Assembly: GCA_012842645.1 (NCBI GenBank)
Contig: DUSJ01000371.1
Span: 1-6,815, forward strand
From: Clostridiaceae bacterium
Lineage (GTDB): Bacteria; Bacillota; Clostridia; DSM-8532
DNA length: 6,815 nt
Direction of reading: 5' to 3'
Position 1 is the stretch's first letter. Each line of letters opens with the position of its first letter. Both the position numbers and the translations under genes were made by a program. Below, piece after piece: positions 1-5,404 of the stretch. The notes under the pieces were generated by a model that was given only the letters and a program-made list of their open reading frames with translations, did not search any database and was not told the origin of the DNA.

Positions 1-263
1 AAATCCAAATTTGATTTTCCCAGGATAAACAAGTTCTGCGTACCTACGATCGGGTTGTCTCCGCCGAACATCAGGCCCCATCCGAGAAGCATGAAGCCAA
101 GCGAAGAAACCGCGAATACAATAAAGTTCTTCGAAAGAATATTGACCGTATTTTTTGACCTCGCAAAACCGGACTCGACCGCTGCGAAACCGAGGTTCAT
201 GAAAAAGACCAGTACTCCTGCCAATACTACCCATAGTGTGTCGACGATCATTGTTGTATTCAT
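1..263 (-). CDS. amt: Ammonium transporter, Amt family (N-terminal part, runs off window)
   Basis: Integral membrane channel protein that moves ammonium/ammonia into the cell. The complement strand reads 87 codons from ATG at 263-261 with no stop, and the gene continues beyond base 1. Residues 10-28 and about 46-66 are hydrophobic and fit the first two membrane helices. Between them is the family motif FAAVESGFARSKN (residues 26-38), typical of Amt proteins of the bacterial type that starts without a long signal peptide. The start is supported by AGGAGGT (270-276) six bases upstream. The ammonia-pore residues known from the family lie further downstream and are outside the window, so function is inferred from the N-terminus only. 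It is transcribed from a near-perfect promoter at 491-519 through a long structured leader ending in a terminator, so expression is probably controlled by attenuation. A PII gene often neighbours amt but cannot be seen here. Confidence 0.93.
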   Translation of the reverse strand, partial: MNTTMIVDTLWVVLAGVLVFFMNLGFAAVESGFARSKNTVNILSKNFIVFAVSSLGFMLLGWGLMFGGDNPIVGTQNLFILGKSNLD

Positions 264-280
264 TACTATACCTCCTATAA

Positions 281-335
281 AAAATTAAGGCGTGTATTTT
301 TGCGGCATCCGCGGATGCTTGAAAATACACGCCTT
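281..335 (-). terminator. Intrinsic terminator in the amt leader
   Basis: On the minus strand the 14-nt arms AAGGCGTGTATTTT (335-322) and AAAATACACGCCTT (300-287) pair perfectly. The enclosed bases carry a second perfect palindrome, GCATCCGCGGATGC (318-305), as an apical stem. The 3' arm runs into AATTTTTT (286-279). The terminator sits only a few bases before the AGGAGG of amt, so it would stop transcription before the gene unless it is prevented from folding. Confidence 0.85.
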
Positions 336-447
336 TGTGCGCATAAATCTTTAACGTCAGCTATTTGGCTATTTTTCACAGGAGTTTATCACTCCTGCGA
401 CCCCGGGGTTTTAATTACTGTATGCAAATCATCGCTATTAAAAGTTG

Positions 448-476
448 AGGCGCTGTGGGTTTTACCCGCAGCGCCT
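448..476 (-). terminator. GC-rich hairpin at the 5' end of the amt leader
   Basis: Arms AGGCGCTG (476-469 on the minus strand) and CAGCGCCT (455-448) plus an inner GGGT/ACCC stem form a 12-bp hairpin with one C-A mismatch in the minus-strand RNA (a G-U wobble in the plus-strand RNA). It begins within about 10 nt of the predicted transcription start and is followed by CAACTTTT, a poor U-tract. It may be an early pause or terminator site, a stabilising 5' hairpin, or part of the regulatory fold. There is no gene upstream on either strand that it would obviously terminate. Confidence 0.45.
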
Positions 477-490
477 TTGCTGATGGAATT

Positions 491-519
491 ATTATAAACG
501 GGACTCGGGCAAATGTCAA
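491..519 (-). promoter_or_regulatory. Sigma-A-type promoter of amt
   Basis: On the minus strand TTGACA (519-514) and TATAAT (496-491) are separated by exactly 17 bases, an exact match to the housekeeping consensus. A/T-rich repeats of AAATTC (about 523-538) lie directly upstream of the -35 box and could act as an UP element. The predicted start of transcription is near 484, giving a leader of roughly 220 nt before the amt start codon. No sigma-54 (GG-N10-GC) element was seen. Confidence 0.85.
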
Positions 520-653
520 TATCCAAATTCAAATTCAAATATTGATCTTCAGGTAATGCTCAGAATACATACAATTGTTTTTCAGCTTCTACTATGCCTA
601 TGTGCTCGAATTTAGGTCAATACTTACATCGTGGAGGAACCTGACGAAAACAT

Positions 654-678
654 GGCCGATGGCAGGGACTGCCGGGCC
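654..678. repeat. Nested hairpin in the intergenic region
   Basis: GGCC (654-657) pairs with GGCC (675-678), and inside it GGCAG (661-665) pairs with CTGCC (669-673) around a GGA loop. There is no T-tract after it on either strand, so it is not an ordinary intrinsic terminator. No riboswitch family was recognised. Confidence 0.4.
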
Positions 679-778
679 GGAGCTATTATTATGACCAGAT
701 ACTTTGCAAGCGGAGAAACCGTTCCCTTACTTCCTTTCAAACCAATTTCGCCAAAAAATAGGTCAATTTCGACATATT

Positions 779-808
779 CCGACAATGATTCTTTTTTTAA
801 GTTAGAAT
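779..808 (+). promoter_or_regulatory. Possible promoter of the FG-GAP protein gene
   Basis: CCGACA (779-784) and TAGAAT (803-808) are 18 bases apart, giving a start near 815 and a leader of about 95 nt. The -35 box is weak and overlaps one of the two Spo0A-like heptamers (TTCGACA at 768-774 and TCCGACA at 778-784), which would fit an activator-dependent promoter. This is inference from pattern only. Confidence 0.35.
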
Positions 809-909
809 ATTACCCTGTGTGAGTATATCATTTGCCTTAAAATCCATTATGATCAACAGGACTTTAATATATATGCGTTTTGTATTCAATTATGCGGGGA
901 GGAAATATG

Positions 910-2700
910 ATGAACAGAGCGAAAAGTTTCTTGGCGGGCGGACTGGTTTTTTTCACGCTGGTGTCAATGCTGCCTCAAGCCGCGATTACAGCATTCGCGG
1001 ACGAGACGACCGGCACAGCCGAAGTGCAGGATATCAGCGAATCCAATGTTTTTGACGCTTTGGGGATCGACACATCGGACATTCATAAAGACGTTGACCT
1101 GTTCAGCACCGATAACCCCTACGGCAGGGACAGCTTTGTAGAAAATGCCGTGTACGAGATCCTCGTGCAGGATTCATTCAATTCTACATTCCTGCTTGGC
1201 GAGAACAATGATCTGGGCGGCGATCCTGACAAAGCCGCAGTCGGTTTTTCCATAACCCCAGATTCCGGCAAGAATTACGCTACTTTAGGCCAAACCACTG
1301 ATGCCAGGAACGTTTCGAACCTAAGCGTACCGGGTGAGTTTGACGAAGGAGTCACAAAAACCATCGCCGGGCATTTCAATAACAAAAAGGATACAAATAA
1401 ATCAGACCTGGCAACCGTAGCAATAACAGGAACAGGAAACGATGCCAGTGCATACCTGTATTTTTCAAAAACGAGTTCGGCACAAGGTGGCAGAATTACT
1501 CTCGTAGATGGTCAGGTTGGAATCCAGGTAGGTCCCCAAACCGATTACATTAGTTTGGATGGCATAGAGGGCCTGATGCACAATTATGTTGCCATTGATT
1601 CCGGGGACTACGATGGAGACGGCGTGGACGAAGTAGCCGTGTTTGTTCCCAAGAGGGGGGATAATTATATAAGGGTCTACGACCTCCAGATAGATAACAC
1701 ATACAGCGATTCCAATGCAGACTATTTCACCAACGTAAACAAATGGAAAATAGCCTGGAACTATCCCCTGGGAAGCGACATCAACATGGTTTCATTTGCC
1801 AGCGGCGATTTCAACCATGACGGAATCGACGACCTGGCTGTAAGCTATGGCAAGTTCATATCTCCGCGCAACATGTCCCCCAGCACTATCAAGGTCTTTT
1901 TCGGCAACCGCGGGGAGAAGTATTCACTTTTCTATTCATACGTGGATATCAAGGATCCCAAGGACCCTGACAACCCTCAGAGTGCCCAGAATGAACTTGT
2001 GCGCACTTCGGTCGCTGTTGAAGACCTGACCGAAGACGGCTTTCCTGAGCTTATAGTCGGCGGCAACCTTAAAGAAGATGTAGAGAATTATAATGCATTA
2101 TATGACGGCTTCAAGGATTATAGTTGCCTTAACACTCGCTACCTGGCCATTTATACCTTCAATGAACTCAATGGTTTTGAAAAAGTGGCAAGCAGAAACT
2201 TTAACCTGTTTGAACGGGACAACGAAAGCAATCAGTGGCTGTATCCCTGCATGGCGCGGGATCCGGTAGATGGCAGGTATTACTTATACAGTCTTCCGCT
2301 TCTGAAGGCCAACCTTGCCGCAGTAAGGTTCGGCGGCCTTGGAGAGCCGCCTTACATATACATGGACAGCCTGCTTTTCAGGTACTCTGATCAAAAAGGG
2401 CTGGAACTGGTGTATACATTTGAGGGCAATAACAGGGTATATTTGGGAGACAGCAATCCTGCATATGCCTCTAACTACTATGGAATTTACTTCGACTCTT
2501 ATCTTGACGGAGAAACAGGTGAACTCCGTGAACATCATGACCCCCGTTTTTACATGGAGTATGACATCGTCGCCGGGGACATGACCGGGACCGGAAGGGA
2601 AACGGCGGCGGTCCTCCTGAACTTTCCTTCGTACCGCTATAAAAGTGTCCAAACAGAATGGATCAACTCTGTCTACACATGTTGCTGCAATCACCTTTGA
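910..2700 (+). CDS. Secreted FG-GAP (VCBS-like) repeat protein, N-terminal part of a frameshifted SLH surface protein
   Basis: A 596-residue frame encoding an exported protein. Residues 1-29 are a signal peptide (basic NRAK, then a hydrophobic core, probable cleavage after AFA). Four calcium-loop-like FG-GAP motifs occur at residues 231-241 (DYDGDGVDE), 298-308 (DFNHDGIDD), 371-380 (DLTEDGFPE) and 555-565 (DMTGTGRET, degenerate), which is the pattern of a beta-propeller exposed outside the cell. The start at 910 is chosen because GGGGAGGA (896-903) is best spaced for it; ATG 907 is an alternative. The last dozen or so residues, after about 2640, look non-native (four Cys/His-rich residues before the stop). 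The following frame supplies a surface-protein C-terminus with no start of its own, so the two probably form one gene. Its ligand or substrate is unknown; no catalytic domain is visible. Confidence 0.8.
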   Translation: MNRAKSFLAGGLVFFTLVSMLPQAAITAFADETTGTAEVQDISESNVFDALGIDTSDIHKDVDLFSTDNPYGRDSFVENAVYEILVQDSFNSTFLLGENNDLGGDPDKAAVGFSITPDSGKNYATLGQTTDARNVSNLSVPGEFDEGVTKTIAGHFNNKKDTNKSDLATVAITGTGNDASAYLYFSKTSSAQGGRITLVDGQVGIQVGPQTDYISLDGIEGLMHNYVAIDSGDYDGDGVDEVAVFVPKRGDNYIRVYDLQIDNTYSDSNADYFTNVNKWKIAWNYPLGSDINMVSFASGDFNHDGIDDLAVSYGKFISPRNMSPSTIKVFFGNRGEKYSLFYSYVDIKDPKDPDNPQSAQNELVRTSVAVEDLTEDGFPELIVGGNLKEDVENYNALYDGFKDYSCLNTRYLAIYTFNELNGFEKVASRNFNLFERDNESNQWLYPCMARDPVDGRYYLYSLPLLKANLAAVRFGGLGEPPYIYMDSLLFRYSDQKGLELVYTFEGNNRVYLGDSNPAYASNYYGIYFDSYLDGETGELREHHDPRFYMEYDIVAGDMTGTGRETAAVLLNFPSYRYKSVQTEWINSVYTCCCNHL

Positions 2701-3607
2701 CAGGGATGCCCTTAGCACCATAGCCGATGAAGCTGCGGATGACGTCAGGATTACGGCTTCAAAGGCAAAGACGGAAGATTTCAGCGAAGAAGTAAAGCAG
2801 GCCGTTGGCGACAGACCCGTGTTCGAGTTCAGAGTGACCAGCGGCAGCAAAGCGATAACCCGGTTCAACGGAACCGTAACGGTGTCGGTGCCCTATACTC
2901 CAAAAGAGGGCGAAGATACCAACGCTATCGTAATCTACTACATTAATTCGGAAGGCAAGCCGGAAGCTGTGACAGATTGCGTCTATGACCCGACAACTGG
3001 CACCGTGAGGTTTACCACTAACCATTTCTCAAGGTATGCGGTGGGATACAACAAGGTAACTTTCAGCGATGTTCCCGCATCGGCATGGTACTACAAGGCT
3101 GTAACTTTCGCTGCGGCAAGGGGCATTACAGCAGGTACGGGCAATGATCGATTCAGCCCTGATGAAAAACTTACAAGAGGGCAGTTCATCGTCATGCTGA
3201 TGAAGGCCTGCGGCATAGCGCCTGACAGCGATCACGGGGACAACTTCGCCGATGCCGGCAACACCTGGTATACCGGGTACCTGGCGGCAGCGAAACGTCT
3301 CGGCATAACCAGCGGAGTTGGGAACAACATGTTCGCTCCCGATAAGGAGATAACCCGCCAGGAGATGTTCACATTGCTGTACAGGACCCTTAAGCTACTT
3401 GGCAGGCTGCCGAAGGGAACGACTAACAGGACGCTGGCATCCTTCACCGACGCAAACGACATAGCAACATGGGCAGCGGAAGCCATGGCATACCTTGTGG
3501 AAGCGGGCATAGTCAGCGGCAGCGACGGTAAACTGCTTCCTACAGACACCACCACGAGGGCCCAGATGGCAGCAGTACTGTATAGCCTGTTAAGCAAGGT
3601 CAACTGA
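2645..3607 (+). pseudogene. C-terminal part of the SLH surface protein: pre-SLH beta domain plus three SLH domains
   Basis: This +1 frame overlaps the end of the FG-GAP frame by 56 bases and is open from about 2621. The first possible start (GTG 2645) has no ribosome binding site, so independent translation is unlikely. Counting from that codon, residues 14-135 form the beta-rich domain that commonly precedes SLH domains in clostridial surface proteins (AITFDRDAL near the start, YYINSEGKPE at 98-107, TNHFSRYAVGY at 125-135). Three SLH domains follow at about 138-190, 199-252 and 264-318, with TRGQ (177-180), TRQE (237-240) and TRAQ (304-307) at the usual place of the TRAE-like motif. SLH triplets bind pyruvylated secondary cell-wall polymer. 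Skipping one base around 2641-2645 would fuse it in frame with the upstream protein (about 915 residues). It may be a true frameshift, a deletion scar or a sequencing error. Confidence 0.75.
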
Positions 3608-3630
3608 TCAAGTCATATATAGTGGTTGAA

Positions 3631-3666
3631 AAACATGGGGGAGCGCATCCGCGCTCCCCCATGTTT
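3631..3666 (+). terminator. Strong hairpin terminator after the SLH protein
   Basis: A perfect 16-bp stem, AAACATGGGGGAGCGC (3631-3646) with GCGCTCCCCCATGTTT (3651-3666), closed by the tetraloop ATCC, begins 23 bases after the stop. The T-run is short (GTTT), but the stem has A's on one side and T's on the other, so it can work in both directions. Confidence 0.8.
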
Positions 3667-3732
3667 AATCACCAATTTCGCTTAAACTAATCCTATTTTC
3701 GTCAATTTATGTTCAAATTACATTTTTTGTTA

Positions 3733-3738
3733 TATAAT
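3733..3738 (+). promoter_or_regulatory. Possible -10 box upstream of the 121-residue ORF
   Basis: A perfect TATAAT lies in an AT-rich stretch, with only a weak -35 candidate (TGTTCA, 3710-3715, 17-bp spacer). The predicted start near 3745 would leave almost no leader before the ATG at 3756. Confidence 0.4.
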
Positions 3739-3755
3739 AAACCCAGGTGTTTGGA

Positions 3756-4121
3756 ATGCTTTACCAAATTGATATGCAATCGGGAAATCTCCGTTTTTTT
3801 ACCGAGCCACGCAGCTTCATAAAAATTCCATACTATACCGTTAAAGAAATGAGAAATCGATATCCTGACAGAAATTTTGCTGTTATCGGGGAAATCGGCG
3901 GTATTGCTCGTGCCTCGGGAAACTGTGACAAGATTTGCGTGGAGGAAGGCAAAGAGCTTCCCATACTGCCGAGAGGAAGCCTGAAAAGGCCCTTTGAATG
4001 GGTCATAGGATATGCAGGGGTGCAGGGAAACCGTTATGTGGCTGTGATCGGAGGTATCTTCCACTTGTTCATGGCTGTCAAATGTGTTATCAAAAGTCTT
4101 GGCAATCGAATTCAGAAATAG
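3756..4121 (+). CDS. Hypothetical protein, 121 residues, unrecognised
   Basis: I do not recognise this protein. The frame has a coding-like codon pattern (purine-rich first positions). It begins with a short basic/aromatic region (QSGNLRFF), contains a Gly-rich stretch (AVIGEIGGIARASG, residues 44-57) with two cysteines soon after it (59 and 63), a Lys/Pro-rich middle, and a hydrophobic C-terminal third (about 87-115) that could be one membrane-associated segment. ATG 3756 has AGGTG (3745-3749) upstream; GTG 3747 is an alternative start. The complementary strand is also open over the whole length (3702-4145), which lowers confidence, but that reading has no ribosome binding site or family resemblance. 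It lies 60 bases upstream of the response-regulator remnant on the same strand, though a separate promoter between them argues against one simple operon. It may itself be a remnant. Confidence 0.45.
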   Translation: MLYQIDMQSGNLRFFTEPRSFIKIPYYTVKEMRNRYPDRNFAVIGEIGGIARASGNCDKICVEEGKELPILPRGSLKRPFEWVIGYAGVQGNRYVAVIGGIFHLFMAVKCVIKSLGNRIQK

Positions 4122-4127
4122 TATTAT
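4099..4127 (+). promoter_or_regulatory. Sigma-A-type promoter of the response-regulator remnant
   Basis: TTGGCA (4099-4104) and TATTAT (4122-4127) are separated by 17 bases, each with one mismatch to consensus. Transcription would start near 4134. The tandem 9-mers AAGCAAATA/AAGCAAATG (4131-4148) sit at the start site. Confidence 0.6.
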
Positions 4128-4181
4128 ATTAAGCAAATAAAGCAAATGTTTCGATTGTTTTCATCAACCTGGGGGGACTTT

Positions 4182-4541
4182 ATGCCGATCAGAATTGGCA
4201 TCTGTGACGACACAGCGGATGACATTGAACTGCTGAAGGAAACTCTGTATGCCTATGACCGTACTTTTGAAATAGTCTCTTACACCGACGGAAAAACGCT
4301 TATCAATGATTTTCTGGGTGATAAAAACACATTTGATATCCTTTTCCTTGATATATACATGCCGGGAACAGACGGTATCAGGACAGCCGAGATAATACGC
4401 AGAGAGAGAACGGATATATCCAAATATGTCCCTTGCGCTTCTTACAATGCTGTCAATATGCCTTATGACTCTCAGCTTCATTTCGGCCCTGCGTATTGCC
4501 GGTATCTACAGGGATCTGGCAGTGTCGTCATCACGTCTTGA
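4182..4541 (+). pseudogene. Response regulator, truncated receiver domain
   Basis: Two-component response regulator remnant, 119 residues to the stop. Only about 80 residues are native. The acidic pair D9-D10 and the phosphoacceptor D57 (in LFLDIYMPG) identify a CheY-type receiver, and the motif DGIRTAEIIRRE (64-75) resembles LytTR/AgrA-like regulators. After about residue 79 the similarity stops: the conserved Thr/Ser and Lys of the receiver and the whole output domain are absent, and the remaining 40 codons are out-of-frame kinase sequence. ATG 4182 is preceded by GGGGGG (4171-4176) and starts the family's usual MPIRIGICDD. It is transcribed together with the kinase fragment that overlaps it. 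The missing parts point to a deletion fusing the two genes, so it should be unable to signal normally. Confidence 0.8.
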
Positions 4542-5040
4542 GCAGGCAAGGAGACAAATCTCCATCCAAAAGGAGTATTATGATGCCCTGACCGGCCAGA
4601 TGAACGAGATCCGTGCCCTGAGGCACGATATGCGCCATTTCATCGGAGTCATGAGAAGACTGGCCGGAGAAGGACAATATGAGGAACTTAAAAAATTTCT
4701 TGGCAAATACACCGAAAAAACCGAAACAGATCAGATTCCGCTGTATTGCGAAAATGTGGTGATCAACTCTGTTTTGGGATATTACTCAATGAAGGCGAAA
4801 GACATCGGCGTTCCTTTCGGCTGTGCCTGCAGCATTCCTAAACAGATTTCGGTAAACGAAATCGATGTTTGTATTGTCCTGGGAAACGCACTGGAAAACG
4901 CCATCGAGGCATGCGCCGTTATGGATTGCACAGATAAGCGTTTTATTTCAACCAAGGCAAGAATAACGGACAACAATCTGCTAATAAAAATCGATAACTC
5001 GCATGTGAAGCAGGGGGACGGTTCCTCTGCTTCATATTGA
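4426..5040 (+). pseudogene. GHKL-type sensor histidine kinase, truncated at both ends
   Basis: C-terminal half of an AgrC-like membrane kinase. Residues 3-28 are a single hydrophobic helix, presumably the last of a multi-span sensor. Residues 33-60 look like a coiled coil, and LRHDMRHF (65-72) is the H-box, with H67 the expected phosphoacceptor. GNALENAIEA (153-162) is the N-box that binds Mg-ATP. The usual sensor membrane segments are missing at the front. At the back the frame ends after IDNSHVKQGDG (189-199), before the G-boxes of the ATP lid, and only 71 bases separate this stop from the next gene, so the rest is gone. ATG 4426 lies inside the response-regulator frame with no ribosome binding site. 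A real kinase of this type is about 400 or more residues; this is 204. The phosphorylation target would have been the adjacent regulator. Confidence 0.8.
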
Positions 5041-5065
5041 CCTAAGCATGTGCATGGAGTATTCT
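5037..5065 (+). promoter_or_regulatory. Promoter of the small CxxC protein
   Basis: TTGACC (5037-5042), overlapping the kinase stop codon, and TATTCT (5060-5065) are 17 bases apart. The start would be near 5072, about 40 bases before the ATG, so this gene can be expressed independently of the broken kinase. Confidence 0.55.
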
Positions 5066-5111
5066 TAAAAAAGAGAGACGAGAAAAGAGATCTGCAGAGG
5101 GAGGTTCCGTC

Positions 5112-5339
5112 ATGAGATGTCCATATTGCGGAGATGAAATGATCAAGGGAACAGTCAGGAGCCGTGGCAGCAATTTCTTTCTTCCGGATGGGGAAAAAAT
5201 GCCTATGCTGTATACAGCAAAGTCAATGCAAAAGCATAATGCTATTCCTTTACCGCCAAGTCCTTTTAGTCTTGGTACTGACAATTGGCCTGCTGCTTAT
5301 GCATGCCGGAACTGCAGAAAGATAATACTGGATTATTAA
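5112..5339 (+). CDS. PF20097-type small zinc-ribbon-like protein
   Basis: A complete 75-residue protein of a family common in Bacillota with no assigned function. Paired cysteines at both ends, CPYC (3-6) and CRNC (65-68), would bring four thiolates together to hold one metal, probably zinc. The C-terminal RKIILDY and the PFSLG near residue 53 match the general form of the family as I recall it. The start is supported by GGGAGG (5099-5104) and the ATG at a normal spacing. It has its own promoter and is closed by a hairpin terminator, so it is a single-gene unit. It appears intact, unlike the genes on either side. No signal peptide or membrane helix is seen, so it is presumably cytoplasmic. 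Confidence 0.85.
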   Translation: MRCPYCGDEMIKGTVRSRGSNFFLPDGEKMPMLYTAKSMQKHNAIPLPPSPFSLGTDNWPAAYACRNCRKIILDY

Positions 5340-5343
5340 AGTG

Positions 5344-5371
5344 AGCAAGGGGACGATTCCCTTGCTTCTTT
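5344..5371 (+). terminator. Hairpin terminator after the small CxxC protein
   Basis: AGCAAGGG (5344-5351) pairs with CCCTTGCT (5359-5366), extendable by a G-T and an A-T pair to a three-base loop. It is followed by TCTTT, an imperfect T-tract, and lies just after the stop at 5337-5339. Confidence 0.7.
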
Positions 5372-5404
5372 CATATAATGAAAAGCAATTTGGGAGGATT
5401 GGGC

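Larger units (their letters stand above)
264..484 (-). promoter_or_regulatory. Structured amt leader, candidate attenuator
   Basis: The RNA from about 484 to 264 contains, in 5' to 3' order: a GC-rich hairpin (476-448), a self-complementary CCCCGGGG (408-401), an 8-bp hairpin with arms CGCAGGAG and CTCCTGTG (399-377), a weak hairpin (370-359), and a strong intrinsic terminator (335-281) ending just before the ribosome binding site. A terminator between a strong promoter and its only gene implies regulated read-through. Both the first hairpin and the terminator start with the same CAAAGGCG sequence, so their arms could exchange partners (AGGCG with CGCCT). I could not match the leader to a named riboswitch class. 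An ANTAR protein-binding leader is one possibility. Confidence 0.6.
520..906. other. Gene-free intergenic region between the amt promoter and the FG-GAP protein gene
   Basis: About 390 bases without a convincing gene. The one open frame here (631-822, plus) has unremarkable composition and no family resemblance. Visible content is A/T-rich repeats beside the amt promoter, a nested GC-rich hairpin at 654-678, a TAGGTCAAT 9-mer present twice (613-621, 759-767), two Spo0A-like heptamers, and a weak promoter for the plus-strand gene. The GC-rich patch at 630-680 stands out against AT-rich flanks. Confidence 0.6.

Noticed and set aside
600..720. Known riboswitch (c-di-GMP or fluoride type) suggested by GATGGCAG and GCCGGG
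   Set aside because: The 5' conserved elements and pseudoknot partners of those classes are missing, and the hairpin pairs simply with itself.
613..767. TAGGTCAAT 9-mer present twice (613-621 and 759-767)
   Set aside because: Only two copies, 146 bases apart, with no matching flanks; may be chance.
631..822. Open frame of 63 codons in the intergenic region
   Set aside because: No recognisable motif, mixed composition, and it crosses the hairpin and the promoter-like region. A GGAGG overlaps its own start rather than preceding it.
2638..2650. Programmed -1 ribosomal frameshift at the AAAA run between the FG-GAP and SLH frames
   Set aside because: A -1 slip would enter the wrong frame; a +1 change is needed. 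No slippery heptamer or downstream pseudoknot is evident.
2284..2868. 194-codon minus-strand frame
   Set aside because: Lies opposite two frames with clear protein-domain content (FG-GAP and pre-SLH domain); a shadow frame.
305..3653. GCATCCGCG shared by the loops of the amt terminator and the SLH-gene terminator
   Set aside because: Nine bases of GC-rich hairpin-loop sequence with different flanking stems; no evidence of a repeat family from two copies.
3702..4145. 147-codon minus-strand frame opposite the unrecognised 121-residue ORF
   Set aside because: No ribosome binding site, no family resemblance, and it runs through the AT-rich promoter areas at both ends. The plus-strand frame has the better codon pattern and context.
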